A stretch of 64,000 nt of DNA from Hyphomicrobiales bacterium (GTDB lineage: Bacteria > Pseudomonadota > Alphaproteobacteria > Rhizobiales > Rhizobiaceae): contig UCIA01000004.1 of assembly GCA_900472295.1 (NCBI GenBank), positions 1 through 64,000 of the forward strand, in the 5' to 3' direction. Position 1 is the first letter of the stretch; each line of letters starts with the position of its first letter. Positions 1 to 8,748 of this stretch are shown here, piece after piece. The translations under genes were made by a program, and so were the position numbers. Below the pieces are notes generated by a model. The model made no database searches, was not told the origin of the DNA, and saw only the letters and a list, made by a program, of their open reading frames with translations.

Positions 1-174
1 ATTGCCGCCCAGAAGCGAACGCTGCGGCCAAAAGGCATGCCAAGGATCTGACCGTCACGATGGGACGGAATGTCCACTTGGGCACAAGTTGACTTAGCTC
101 CACATCTGCTACAGTCGAACATAGCGCCCCTATGGCTCCTTCGCGCCAGGGCCGGTCTTGAGCTCACATTGACG

Positions 175-208
175 CTTGAGCTTCACAACAACTTGAGCTT
201 CACAACAA
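175..208. repeat. 17-bp tandem direct repeat
   Basis: CTTGAGCTTCACAACAA occurs twice with no gap, at 175-191 and 192-208, and a partial third copy (CTTGAGCTCACA) starts near 157. It lies just past the 3' end of the leftward GntR gene. Bases 1-174 hold no gene I can support; on the minus strand a short open stretch begins near base 75 and runs off the left edge, too short to call. Confidence 0.8.
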
Positions 209-217
209 AACGCGTCG

Positions 218-889
218 TCACCTCGGGCGCAACAGCTGCTGCGCGATAAGCCAAGCTTGTTCGACATGATGTCTAGCGGCGGCCTCAGCTTTATCAGGGT
301 CGCGCAACTTGATGGCGTCCATGATTTCGGTCATTTCGGCGATCGCCGGCTCGCGGCGGTTGTCCGAGGCAATGGTCATCGAACGCAGCTGGTTGATGCG
401 GACATTCAGCCCGGTGACGATTTCCCAGGCAATACGCTTGTCGGCCGCTTCGAACAGCGCCTCGTAGAATTTGGTCGTCATCCGCATCACCGCGACCGGC
501 ACGCCCGAGGCCCAGGCTTCGAACAGGTTGGTCAAAGCGCCATCGAGCAAGGCAATCTGCTCGCTCGTGGCCGACATGGCGCAAGCTCGCGCCGCGATGC
601 CCTCCAGCAGCGCTCTCAATTCATAGATCTCATCGGTGCGGCCGAGATCGGGCTTGGCCACGGCCGGTCCATGGCCCGGTATCATCTGCACCAGGCCTTC
701 GGCCTCCAATTGCCGCAAAACCTCGCGCACGACCGAACGGCTGACCCCGAGCTGATCACAAAGCGGCCGCTCGACCAGTCTCTCGCCGGGTTGGAAGTGG
801 AAATCCATGATCGCCTCGCGCATGCGCTCCAGCGCCAGCGTCCGCAACGTCTTGGCGGAGCGGTCGATCCGCAGCGCATCGTCTGACAT
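218..889 (-). CDS. GntR/FCD-family transcriptional regulator
   Basis: This 223-residue protein is a predicted repressor of the divergent operon starting at 1030. It has an N-terminal winged helix (about residues 12-75, including the stretch QLGVSRSVVREVLRQLEAEG typical of GntR) and a C-terminal all-helical FCD ligand domain (about 90-215). A longer frame opens at 976, but the start at 889 is preferred because GGGAGG lies about 10 bases upstream and the extra 29 residues look non-coding. The perfect palindrome ATGGTATACCAT at 965-976 sits between the two divergent genes and fits an FCD operator. The ligand is unknown; the neighbours suggest the substrate or product of the flavin-monooxygenase pathway. 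The family call is firm and the target is inferred. Confidence 0.9.
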   Translation of the reverse strand: MSDDALRIDRSAKTLRTLALERMREAIMDFHFQPGERLVERPLCDQLGVSRSVVREVLRQLEAEGLVQMIPGHGPAVAKPDLGRTDEIYELRALLEGIAARACAMSATSEQIALLDGALTNLFEAWASGVPVAVMRMTTKFYEALFEAADKRIAWEIVTGLNVRINQLRSMTIASDNRREPAIAEMTEIMDAIKLRDPDKAEAAARHHVEQAWLIAQQLLRPR

Positions 890-937
890 TTTTTCTCTGC
901 CTCCCTGGTACAGCCACAAAACAGATTCCATGGCCAA

Positions 938-966
938 TTGACAAGGTTCTTGGTGCTCCATAGCAT
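938..966 (+). promoter_or_regulatory. Sigma-70-like promoter for the 1030 operon
   Basis: TTGACA at 938-943, a 17-base spacer, and TAGCAT at 961-966 form a good promoter pointing at the DUF1185 gene (ATG at 1030). The -10 overlaps the palindrome at 965-976, so a bound regulator would block RNA polymerase. Confidence 0.6.
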
Positions 967-976
967 GGTATACCAT
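965..976. promoter_or_regulatory. Candidate GntR/FCD operator, ATGGTATACCAT
   Basis: This is a perfect 12-bp palindrome between the divergent GntR gene and its presumed target operon. Its TGGT..ACCA core fits operators known for the FCD subfamily. It touches the -10 element of the rightward promoter. Confidence 0.65.
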
Positions 977-1029
977 AAGACGCGATAGACATGACAGCGC
1001 TGAACCGCGCTATCCGATCGAGGATTTTG

Positions 1030-1617
1030 ATGAAACCGGCCATTCGAAAGATCGTCACCTACATCGAGAACACGCTGATCGAAGGCAGCAAGGCAGCACC
1101 CCGGCCGCTGCGGCTGATCGGCGTCGCGGCGGTGCTGACCAACCCCTGGGCTGGCCGTGGTTTCACCGAGGACCTTTCTCCCGAGATCCGCGCCATCGCC
1201 CCCATCCTCGGCGAACTGCTGACCCGCGAGATCATCGCCGTCGCCGGCTCGGGCGAGGCGATCGAAGGCTATGGCAAGGCCGCCATCTGCGGCACCTCGG
1301 GCGAGATCGAGCACGCGTCGGCGCTGATCCACACGCTGCATTTCGGCAATCACTATCGCCGCGCTGTCGGCGCCAAGACCTATCTCGCCTTCACCAATCT
1401 GCGCGGCGGGCCGAACACCCCGATCATGATCCCGCTGATGGACAAGAATGACGAAGGCCGGCGCTCCCATTATCTGACCGTGCATTTCCAGATCGGCGAT
1501 GCGCCGGCGCCCGACGAACTGGTGGTGGCGCTTGGCGCCTCCATCGGCGGGCGCCCGCACCACCGCATCGGCGACCGCTATCAGGATCTCAAGGAGATCG
1601 GTGACCTGCATGGCTGA
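1030..1617 (+). CDS. DUF1185 'amino acid synthesis' family protein
   Basis: The 195-residue protein matches the AA_synth/DUF1185 family (start KPAIRKIVTYIENTLIEG, then the conserved PNTPIMIPLMDKNDEGRRSH stretch and GGRPHHRIGDRYQDL). The family has no settled biochemical role despite its name. The start at 1030 is chosen over 991 because GAGGA lies 6-10 bases upstream. It is the first gene of the operon and overlaps the next gene by 8 bases (ATGGCTGA), which implies translational coupling. Its recurrent pairing with hydrolases and LLM monooxygenases suggests a small-molecule enzyme in the same pathway; that is inference. Confidence 0.85.
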   Translation: MKPAIRKIVTYIENTLIEGSKAAPRPLRLIGVAAVLTNPWAGRGFTEDLSPEIRAIAPILGELLTREIIAVAGSGEAIEGYGKAAICGTSGEIEHASALIHTLHFGNHYRRAVGAKTYLAFTNLRGGPNTPIMIPLMDKNDEGRRSHYLTVHFQIGDAPAPDELVVALGASIGGRPHHRIGDRYQDLKEIGDLHG

Positions 1618-3406
1618 CGCCGCCGCCGCTCAATGGGTCAGGGACAAGGCTCCGGACGGCTCCGGCTTCATCCGTGCCGGTTCCGGCACGCCGGTCCTGC
1701 TCATTCACGGCGTCGGCATGAATGCCGCGATCTGGCAGCCGCAGATCGCGTTGATGAAAGACCGCCACGATCTGATCGCTATCGATATGCTCGGCCACGG
1801 CAATTCACCCTTGCCGCCCGAAAATGCCCAACTGTCCGACTTTGCCGATCAGGCGCTTCGCCTGCTTGACCATCTCGGCCTCACCTCGGTTTCGATCGTC
1901 GGCCATTCCATGGGGGCGTTGGTGGCCCTCGAAATCGCCCTGTGTGCATCTTCTCGGGTTCGCTCCGTCATCTGTCTCAACGGCGTGTTCCGTCGCCCTG
2001 AGGCACTGGCGCAGGCTGTGCGTGAGCGGGCGGCAGCGCTCGGCTCTCACGGCGATCCTTCAGCCATCGCGGCAACGCTTGCGCGTTGGTTCGGCGACCC
2101 GCTGCCGGCTAGTCTGGCAGGTGCTGCCGAAACCGCCCGCGCTGCGCTTGAAGACGTCAGCGCCGAGGGGTACGCGCGGACCTATCGCCTGTTTGCCCGG
2201 GCCGATACCCAGCATGTCGATCGCCTGGCCGAGCTTGCCGCGCCGGCGCTGTTCGTAACCGGATCGGAAGACAGGAATTCGACGCCCGCCATGTCGGCGG
2301 CGATGGCGCGGATTGCACCGCGCGGCGAATGTCTCGTTCTGCGCGGTGAAAGACACATGATGACAATCGCTTCGCCCGAAAAGGTGACCCAACACATAAT
2401 GGCTTTTCTCGATGCTGGGAAAGACGCCGTCGCCAGGCCGGAGATGGCGCCGGCATTTAACGCCGGCGAGTTCAGGCGGGCGCTCGGCTCGTTTCTGACC
2501 GGCGTCACCATCGTCACCACGGTCAGTGCGGAAGGCGAGCCGCGCGGCTTCACCGCCAACTCCTTCACCTCTGTTTCGCTTGAGCCGCCGCTCGTCCTTG
2601 TCTGCATCGCCAAGAAAGCGCTCGGGCACAGCGCGTTTTCGACCTCAAGGGGTTTCGCCATCAACATCCTGTCGGAGAACCAGAAGGCCGAGTCCGGCAT
2701 TTTCGCCTCGAAGGCCGCGGACAAGTTCGCTGCCGTTGCCTGGCAATCCGGGCAATCCGGCAATCCGCTGATCGAAGGTTCCGTCGCTGTGTTCGATTGC
2801 GCTATGGAGCAAGTGGTCGACGCCGGCGATCACTCGATCCTGATCGGCCGCGTGCGCGATTTCACCCACAATGGTGCGCAACCGCTCGGCTATTCCCGCG
2901 GCACCTATGTCACGCCGGGCCTCAGCCAGGAGGCGCTGGCGGCAGCACCTCATGGGACCGAAGTCGGCGCCATTCTCGAAAATGAAGGCCGAGTGCTGTT
3001 CTTCGAAACACCGGACGGTTTCCACGAATTGCCGGCGGGGCGCGGGCTGGGCTCGCCCAGGGATGCCCGCAGCCTCAAGGGATGCCTCGCCGCCAAGGCT
3101 GTCGACGCGCAGCTCGGCTTCCTGTTTGCGGTGTGGGACGACGCGGCCGATCCGTCGCACTCGCACGTCTACTACCGGGGAACGGTGACCGCCCCCTCCT
3201 CCGGCGATCGCCAGAGCCGGCTTGTCGACATCGACCATATCGCCGATCTCAGGATCGCCGATCCGGCGGTTCGTTCCATGCTGACCCGCTATATCCGTGA
3301 ACGCACGGAAGATGCGTTCGGCGTCTATGTCGGCAACGAGGTCGAAGGCGAGGTCCGGCCGCTCGGCAGGGCCGCGTCTTCCCAAACTCTTACTGGTCGC
3401 AGGTGA
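1610..3406 (+). CDS. Alpha/beta hydrolase fused to flavin reductase, with a C-terminal extra domain
   Basis: A 598-residue fusion. Residues about 1-270 are an alpha/beta hydrolase with oxyanion motif LIHGVG (31-36), nucleophile elbow GHSMG (Ser100), probable acid Asp221 and His249. Residues about 284-437 are a flavin reductase-like domain (FRRALGSFLTGVTIVTT, then GFTANSFTSVSLEPPLVLVCI). Such reductases supply reduced FMN to LLM monooxygenases, and the next gene is an LLM enzyme. Residues about 450-598 (VGAILENEGRVLFFETPDG, then HELPAGRGLG) faintly recall a Nudix fold but lack the GX5EX7REUXEEXGU box. The start at 1610 overlaps the upstream stop; the longer frame from 1499 lies inside DUF1185. 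The substrate is unknown. Confidence 0.88.
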   Translation: MADAAAAQWVRDKAPDGSGFIRAGSGTPVLLIHGVGMNAAIWQPQIALMKDRHDLIAIDMLGHGNSPLPPENAQLSDFADQALRLLDHLGLTSVSIVGHSMGALVALEIALCASSRVRSVICLNGVFRRPEALAQAVRERAAALGSHGDPSAIAATLARWFGDPLPASLAGAAETARAALEDVSAEGYARTYRLFARADTQHVDRLAELAAPALFVTGSEDRNSTPAMSAAMARIAPRGECLVLRGERHMMTIASPEKVTQHIMAFLDAGKDAVARPEMAPAFNAGEFRRALGSFLTGVTIVTTVSAEGEPRGFTANSFTSVSLEPPLVLVCIAKKALGHSAFSTSRGFAINILSENQKAESGIFASKAADKFAAVAWQSGQSGNPLIEGSVAVFDCAMEQVVDAGDHSILIGRVRDFTHNGAQPLGYSRGTYVTPGLSQEALAAAPHGTEVGAILENEGRVLFFETPDGFHELPAGRGLGSPRDARSLKGCLAAKAVDAQLGFLFAVWDDAADPSHSHVYYRGTVTAPSSGDRQSRLVDIDHIADLRIADPAVRSMLTRYIRERTEDAFGVYVGNEVEGEVRPLGRAASSQTLTGRR

Positions 3407-4461
3407 AGCCGATGAAGTTTTCGCTGTTCGTCCATATGGAGCGCTCGGATCTGACGAAGCCGCATTCCGAGCTTGTTGCCGAGCTGGAGGATCTGGTTCT
3501 GCAGGCCGAGGCGGCGGGCTTCGAGACGGCCTGGATCGGCGAGCATCACGGGATGGAATTCACCATCTCGCCCAACCCGTTCATCAACATCGCCTATCTC
3601 GGCGCAAAGACGACGCGCATCCGGCTCGGCACCGGTACGATCGTGGCTCCATTCTGGCACCCGATCAAGCTTGCCGGCGAAGCGGCGATGGCCGACGTGA
3701 TCACCGGCGGCCGGCTCGACATCGGCATTGCGCGCGGCGCCTACAGCTATGAGTACCAACGGCTTTTCCCCGGGCTCGAAGCCTGGGGCGCGGGTCAGCG
3801 CATGCGCGAGATGGTGCCGGCGATCCGCGGCTTGTGGGATGGCGATTTCGAACTCTCCGGCGAGTTCTGGTCTTTCCCGTCGACCACCTCGTCGCCCAAG
3901 CCGCTGCAAAAACCTTATCCGCCGATCTGGGTGGCCGCGCGTGATCCGAACTCGCACGATTTCGCGGTCGCGAACAAATGCAACGTCCAGGTGACGCCGC
4001 TCGCTTCCGGCGATGGCGAAGTGGCCAGCCTGATGGAGCGCTTCAACACGGCCTGTGCTGCGCACCCGCAGATACCACGGCCGGAAATCATGCTCCTGAT
4101 GCACACATTCGTGGCCGAGGACGCGGCCGACGCCGATCGCCTGACGCAGGATCTGTCGCAATTCTACTGCCAGTTCGGCGCCTGGTTCCAAAACAAGAAG
4201 CCGGTGCGCCAAGGCGTGCTGGAGACGCTGACCGAGGCCGAAATCGCGGCCATGCCGCAATATGCGCCCGACAAGATCCGGCAGAACCTCGTCATCGGCG
4301 AGGCCGACGAAGTGATCGCCAGGCTCAAGGCCTATGAGGCGCTCGGCTACGACCAATATTCGATCTGGATCGACAGCGGCATTTCGCATCAGCGCAAGAA
4401 GAAATCGCTGCAGCTGTTCATCGACAAAGTGATGCCGGCATTCCAGGGACCGCGCGCGTGA
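3403..4461 (+). CDS. LLM-class flavin-dependent monooxygenase
   Basis: A 352-residue bacterial-luciferase-like oxidoreductase (PF00296 type) with the usual features: MKFSLFVHMERSD at the N-terminus, GFETAWIGEHHGMEFTISPNP (residues about 39-59), and RIRLGTGTIVAPFWHPIKLAGEAAMADVITGGRLDIGIARG (about 73-113). It should use FMNH2 and O2, with the upstream fused reductase as the obvious electron source. GTG at 3403 overlaps the preceding stop (GTGA); ATG at 3412, with AGG 8 bases upstream, is an equally plausible start. The stop overlaps the next gene by 4 bases. Pathway neighbours point to oxidative C-N or ring cleavage, but the substrate cannot be read from the sequence. Confidence 0.9.
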   Translation: MKPMKFSLFVHMERSDLTKPHSELVAELEDLVLQAEAAGFETAWIGEHHGMEFTISPNPFINIAYLGAKTTRIRLGTGTIVAPFWHPIKLAGEAAMADVITGGRLDIGIARGAYSYEYQRLFPGLEAWGAGQRMREMVPAIRGLWDGDFELSGEFWSFPSTTSSPKPLQKPYPPIWVAARDPNSHDFAVANKCNVQVTPLASGDGEVASLMERFNTACAAHPQIPRPEIMLLMHTFVAEDAADADRLTQDLSQFYCQFGAWFQNKKPVRQGVLETLTEAEIAAMPQYAPDKIRQNLVIGEADEVIARLKAYEALGYDQYSIWIDSGISHQRKKKSLQLFIDKVMPAFQGPRA

Positions 4462-5936
4462 CGAGCACCGGCGAATTCAGGAACTACATCGACGGCCAGT
4501 TCGTGGAGGCCGCCGCAACCTTCGACAGCATCGACCCATCGACTGGCGCGGCATGGGCAAAAATGCCCGCCGCATCAGAGGATGACGTCGACCGCGCAGT
4601 CGAGGCCGCTCATCGGGCGCTGCGCTCCGGCCCATGGGCAGCGATGACCGCAACGGCGCGCGGCAAGCTTTTGGTGCGGCTCGGCGATCTCGTCGTCGCC
4701 AATGCCGATCGGCTGGCTGAACTGGAGACACGCGACACCGGCAAGATCATCCGCGAGACCCGCGCCCAGATCGCCTATGTCGGCGACTACTACCGCTACT
4801 ATGGCGGGCTGGCCGACAAGCACGAAGGCTCGTTCGTTCCCATCGACAAGGCTGATATGGAAGTGACGATCCGGCCGGAGCCGATAGGCGTCGTCGCCGC
4901 TGTCGTGCCATGGAATTCGCAGCTTTTCCTGTCGGCCGTCAAACTCGGGCCGGCGCTTGCCGCCGGCTGTACCGTTGTCCTCAAGGCTTCCGAGGATGGC
5001 CCTGCCCCGCTGCTTGCCTTCGCCGAACTCGTCCACGAAGCCGGATTTCCCGCCGGCACGGTGAACATCCTGACCGGCTTCGGCCATGATTGCGGCCACC
5101 GCCTGACCAGCCATCCGCTGGTCGCCCGCGTCGCCTTCACCGGCGGCCCGGCGACCGCACGGCAGATCGTCAGGAACACGGCGGAAAATCTCGCCTACAC
5201 CACGCTCGAGCTCGGCGGCAAAAGCCCGGTGGTGGTGTTTGCCGATGCCGATCTGGACAGTGCCGCCAACGCGGTGGTCGCCGGCATCTTTGCCGCCTCC
5301 GGCCAGAGCTGCGTCGCCGGCTCACGGCTGCTGGTCGAGCGTTCGGTAAAGGACGAGTTTCTCGCCCGGCTCAAACAAAAAGCGGAAGCCATCAGAATTG
5401 GCGATCCTCAAGATACCGAAACCGAAATGGGCCCGCTCGCCACGTCGCGCCAGCGCGAATGGATCGAAAAGACCGTCGCCGAAAGCCTCGCCGCCGGCGG
5501 CCGGTTGGTCACCGGTGGCAAACGTCCCGAGGGCAAGGCGGACGGCTTCTACTATGCGCCGACGATCATCGAGGCGCCCGATCAGAGCCTGGCTTGCGTG
5601 CGCGAAGAGCTTTTCGGCCCGGTGCTGAGCGCGCTCGCCTTCGACACAGAGGCGCAAGCGCTGTCGCTTGCCAACGATACGAAGTTCGGCCTGGCATCCG
5701 GCGTTTTCACCACCAATCTCGCCAAGGCGCACCGCATGGCGCGCGGCATCCGTGCCGGCGTGGTCTGGATCAACACCTACCGCGCTGTCTCGCCGCTGGT
5801 GCCGTTTGGCGGCTACGGCCAGTCCGGTCTAGGCCGCGAAGGCGGCATGGACGCGATCCGCGACTACACGCGCTCGAAATCGGTCTGGATACGCACCTCG
5901 GACGACCCAATTCCCGATCCTTTTGTCATGCGGTAG
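4458..5936 (+). CDS. NAD(P)+-dependent aldehyde dehydrogenase
   Basis: A 492-residue aldehyde dehydrogenase. Visible features are the VVPWNSQL cofactor region (Asn153), Lys176, the general base Glu251 in LELGGKSP and the nucleophile Cys285 in GQSCVAGSR. Family length is normal. The GTG start at 4458 overlaps the LLM stop (GTGA). It probably oxidises the aldehyde released after the monooxygenase and hydrolase steps; that order is inferred from the operon. Confidence 0.92.
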   Translation: MTSTGEFRNYIDGQFVEAAATFDSIDPSTGAAWAKMPAASEDDVDRAVEAAHRALRSGPWAAMTATARGKLLVRLGDLVVANADRLAELETRDTGKIIRETRAQIAYVGDYYRYYGGLADKHEGSFVPIDKADMEVTIRPEPIGVVAAVVPWNSQLFLSAVKLGPALAAGCTVVLKASEDGPAPLLAFAELVHEAGFPAGTVNILTGFGHDCGHRLTSHPLVARVAFTGGPATARQIVRNTAENLAYTTLELGGKSPVVVFADADLDSAANAVVAGIFAASGQSCVAGSRLLVERSVKDEFLARLKQKAEAIRIGDPQDTETEMGPLATSRQREWIEKTVAESLAAGGRLVTGGKRPEGKADGFYYAPTIIEAPDQSLACVREELFGPVLSALAFDTEAQALSLANDTKFGLASGVFTTNLAKAHRMARGIRAGVVWINTYRAVSPLVPFGGYGQSGLGREGGMDAIRDYTRSKSVWIRTSDDPIPDPFVMR

Positions 5937-5953
5937 CCGCCGCCGGCCGGGGA

Positions 5954-5985
5954 TTCGCGATCAAGGCGAAAACGCCGATCGCGAA
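5954..5985 (+). other. Strong stem-loop between aldehyde dehydrogenase and importer genes
   Basis: TTCGCGATC pairs with GATCGCGAA, and GGCG with CGCC around an AAAA loop, with two unpaired A residues on the left arm. No T-run follows, so it is more likely an mRNA-processing or stability element than a terminator. It lies 35 bases before the start of the solute-binding protein gene. Confidence 0.6.
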
Positions 5986-6019
5986 CAACCAACAACGAAA
6001 ACAAACAGAGGAGAACGAC

Positions 6020-7024
6020 ATGAAATTGATTTTCACCGGCATCCTTGCCGCACTTCTGGCAACGACGGCCGCCAAGGCCGAGGAGATGGTCTTCACCAGC
6101 TGGGGCGGGACGACCCAGGAAGCGCAGACCAAATCTTGGGCCGAGCCCTTCACCGCCGCATCCGGCATCAAGGTCCTGCAGGACGGTCCGACCGACTACG
6201 GCAAGCTGAAGGCCATGGTCGACGCCGGCGCCGTCAACTGGGATGTCGTCGACGTCGAGATGGATTTCGCCATCAAGGCGGCCAAGGACGGCCTGCTGGA
6301 GCCGATCGACTTCAAGGCGGTGCCGAAGGCCGACCTCGATCCGCGTTTCACCACCGATCATGCCGTCGGCAGCTTCTATTATTCCTTCGTGCTCGCCTGG
6401 AACAAGGGCGCGGTGTCGGGCGAACCTGCCGGCTGGGCCGACATGTTCGACACCAAGAAATTCCCAGGCAAGCGCACCTTCTACAAATGGTCGGCGCCCG
6501 GCGTCATCGAGATCGCGCTGCTGGCCGACGGCGTTCCCGCCGACAAGCTCTATCCGCTCGATCTCGACCGCGCCTTCAAGAAGCTCGACACCATCAAGTC
6601 CGACATCGTCTGGTGGAGCGGCGGCGCGGAGTCGCAGCAGTTGATCGCTTCCGGCGAAGCGGCGTTCGGCCAGCTGTGGAACGGCCGCGTCTTCGCGCTG
6701 GAGAAGGATGGCGCGGATGTCGGCGTTTCCTGGGCCCAGAACCTGACGGCGGCCGACGTCCTGGTGGTACCGAAGGGCGCCAAGAACAAGGATGCGGCGA
6801 TGAAGTTCCTGGCGGCGGCAAGCAGCCCGGTTGGCCAGGCGAAGTTTGCCGAAGCCAGCGGCTATGCGCCTGTTAACACCAAGGCCAAGGCTGAAATGGC
6901 GGCCGATGTCGTGAAGTCGCTGCCGGACGCCCATGTCGACGGACAGATCAATCTCGACATGAACTATTGGGCTGAGAACCGCGACGCCATCGCCACGCGC
7001 TGGTACGCTTGGCAGGCGAAGTAA
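6020..7024 (+). CDS. ABC transporter substrate-binding protein, polyamine/PotD type
   Basis: A 334-residue periplasmic binding protein. A Sec signal peptide covers about residues 1-20 (MKLIFTGILAALLATTAAKA) and the mature protein begins EEMVFTSWGGTTQEAQ, a start seen in PotD/PotF-like proteins. GAGGAGA lies just upstream of ATG 6020; the longer frame from 5090 runs through the aldehyde dehydrogenase gene and is not used. It heads a set of four importer genes. Ligands of this family include polyamines and other small cationic or carboxylated compounds; here the ligand is probably the pathway substrate. Confidence 0.9.
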   Translation: MKLIFTGILAALLATTAAKAEEMVFTSWGGTTQEAQTKSWAEPFTAASGIKVLQDGPTDYGKLKAMVDAGAVNWDVVDVEMDFAIKAAKDGLLEPIDFKAVPKADLDPRFTTDHAVGSFYYSFVLAWNKGAVSGEPAGWADMFDTKKFPGKRTFYKWSAPGVIEIALLADGVPADKLYPLDLDRAFKKLDTIKSDIVWWSGGAESQQLIASGEAAFGQLWNGRVFALEKDGADVGVSWAQNLTAADVLVVPKGAKNKDAAMKFLAAASSPVGQAKFAEASGYAPVNTKAKAEMAADVVKSLPDAHVDGQINLDMNYWAENRDAIATRWYAWQAK

Positions 7025-7038
7025 CGCTGCAACAGAAC

Positions 7039-7068
7039 GGAACGAGGCGGCGCAAGCTGTCTCGTTCC
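7039..7068 (+). other. Stem-loop after the binding-protein gene
   Basis: GGAACGAG (7039-7046) and CTCGTTCC (7061-7068) form a perfect 8-bp stem starting 14 bases after the stop of the binding protein. No T-run follows. A hairpin here would favour higher levels of binding-protein mRNA than of permease mRNA. Confidence 0.65.
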
Positions 7069-7085
7069 ACAAACAGGCTCCCGTC

Positions 7086-7946
7086 ATGTCGGTCGAAACG
7101 CGTCAGAGCTTTGGAATCGTCAGGATGCCGGCAGGCTTCGGTGGCCTGTTGCCGGCGCTGATCCTGATTGCGCTGTTCTTCGTCATCCCGGTGCTGGCCC
7201 TGCTGCTGCGCAGCGTCACCGAGCCCGCCCCCGGCCTGCAGAACTACGCGACGCTGCTGTATGACGGCACCTATGCCAGGGTGTTCTTCAACACCTTCCT
7301 GGTCGCAGCGGTGGTCACGGCAGTCACTGTACTCGTCGCCTTTCCAGTCGCCTGGATGCTGGCGATCATGCCGTCGGCGCTGGCCTCGATCGTCTTCGGC
7401 GTCATCATCCTGTCAATGTGGACCAATCTGCTCACCCGTACCTATGCCTGGATGGTGCTGCTGCAGCGCACCGGCGTCATCAATCGGACGCTGATCGCCC
7501 TCGGCATCGTCGACCAGCCGCTGCCGCTCATCAACAATCTCACCGGCGTCACCATCGGTATGGTCTACATCATGCTGCCCTTCATGATCCTGCCGCTGGT
7601 CGGCACCTTGCGGGCGATAGATCCGATGACGCTGCGTGCCGCGGCGCTGTGCGGCGCCAGCCCCTTCCAGGCTTTCCGCCGCATCCTGCTGCCGCTGTCG
7701 CTGCCCGGCATCGCCGCCGGCGGCCTGATGGTCTTCGTCATGTCGCTCGGCTACTTCGTCACGCCGGCACTGCTCGGCGGCACGTCGAACATGATGCTGG
7801 CCGAAATGATCGCGCAGATGATCCAGTCGCTGCTCAACTGGGGGCTTGGGAGTGCGGCCGCCTTCATCCTGCTTGTCGTCACCATCGCGCTCTATGCGCT
7901 GCAGCTGCGCCTTGTCGGCCCCAGGCGCATGAGCGGAGGCAACTGA
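7086..7946 (+). CDS. ABC transporter permease, PotB type
   Basis: A 286-residue inner-membrane permease with about six hydrophobic helices, the first at residues 20-42. The EAA-like loop is visible as LRAAALCGASPFQAFRRILLPLSLPG (about 182-207). It pairs with the downstream permease to form the heterodimeric channel of the polyamine-type importer. It is followed after one base by the next gene. Confidence 0.92.
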   Translation: MSVETRQSFGIVRMPAGFGGLLPALILIALFFVIPVLALLLRSVTEPAPGLQNYATLLYDGTYARVFFNTFLVAAVVTAVTVLVAFPVAWMLAIMPSALASIVFGVIILSMWTNLLTRTYAWMVLLQRTGVINRTLIALGIVDQPLPLINNLTGVTIGMVYIMLPFMILPLVGTLRAIDPMTLRAAALCGASPFQAFRRILLPLSLPGIAAGGLMVFVMSLGYFVTPALLGGTSNMMLAEMIAQMIQSLLNWGLGSAAAFILLVVTIALYALQLRLVGPRRMSGGN

Positions 7947-7947
7947 A

Positions 7948-8748
7948 ATGCTGCTCGACTATGACCGCATGGGATGGCTGAAAATTGCGCTGCTCGGCTT
8001 CACCGCGCTCGTCGCCGCCTTCCTCCTGTTGCCGGTGGTCTTTATCGTTCTCCTGTCGTTCGGATCGTCGCGCTGGCTGGCCTTTCCGCCACCCGGCTGG
8101 ACACTCAAATGGTACCAGGAACTGTTTGCCGATCCGTCCTGGTTGGAGGCGGCGCTGACCAGCGCCCGCATCGCCACGATGTCGGCGATCCTTGCCGTGG
8201 TGATCGGCCTGCTTGCCTCGTTTGCGCTGGTTCGCGGCCAGTTTCGCGGCCGTGAAATCCTTCGCGGTCTGCTGCTGACGCCGATGGTGTTGCCGGTGGT
8301 GGTGTTCGCCATAGCCATCTACGCGTTCTTCCTGCGCATGGGTCTCGGCGGTACGACGATCGGCTTCGTCATCGCCCACACCGTGCTTGCCCTGCCCTTC
8401 GCGATCATCCCGATCGCCACGGCGCTCGAAGGCTTCGACAAGTCGATCGAGGATGCCGCGATCGTCTGCGGCGCCAGCCCGCTCGAGGCAAAGCTCAGGA
8501 TCACCTTGCCGTCGATCCGGATCGGCATCTTTTCCGCCGCCATCTTTGCCTTCCTCGCCTCCTGGGATGAAGTCGTCGTGGCGATCTTCATGGCCAGCCC
8601 GACCTTGCAGACCTTGCCGGTCAAGATCTGGGGCAGCCTGCGCTCGGATCTGAGCCCGGTCATCGCCGCCGCGTCCAGCTTGCTCGTCGGTCTGACGCTT
8701 GCCCTGATGGTAGTGACGGCACTCTTGCGCCGAAAGTTCCAGAGATGA
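7948..8748 (+). CDS. ABC transporter permease, PotC type
   Basis: A 266-residue permease with N-terminal helix LLGFTALVAAFLLLPVVFIVLLSF and the EAA loop DAAIVCGASPLEAKLRITLPSIRIG (residues about 170-194). It is the second channel subunit of the importer. Its stop overlaps the ATPase start by ATGA. Confidence 0.92.
   Translation: MLLDYDRMGWLKIALLGFTALVAAFLLLPVVFIVLLSFGSSRWLAFPPPGWTLKWYQELFADPSWLEAALTSARIATMSAILAVVIGLLASFALVRGQFRGREILRGLLLTPMVLPVVVFAIAIYAFFLRMGLGGTTIGFVIAHTVLALPFAIIPIATALEGFDKSIEDAAIVCGASPLEAKLRITLPSIRIGIFSAAIFAFLASWDEVVVAIFMASPTLQTLPVKIWGSLRSDLSPVIAAASSLLVGLTLALMVVTALLRRKFQR

Noticed and set aside
1..174. Possible 5' end of a leftward gene running off the window
   Set aside because: A short open stretch from about base 75 has plausible codons but no RBS and too little length to support.
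5090..6019. N-terminal extension of the polyamine-type binding protein
   Set aside because: The region is the aldehyde dehydrogenase gene in another frame, and a signal peptide plus GAGGAGA fix the start at 6020.
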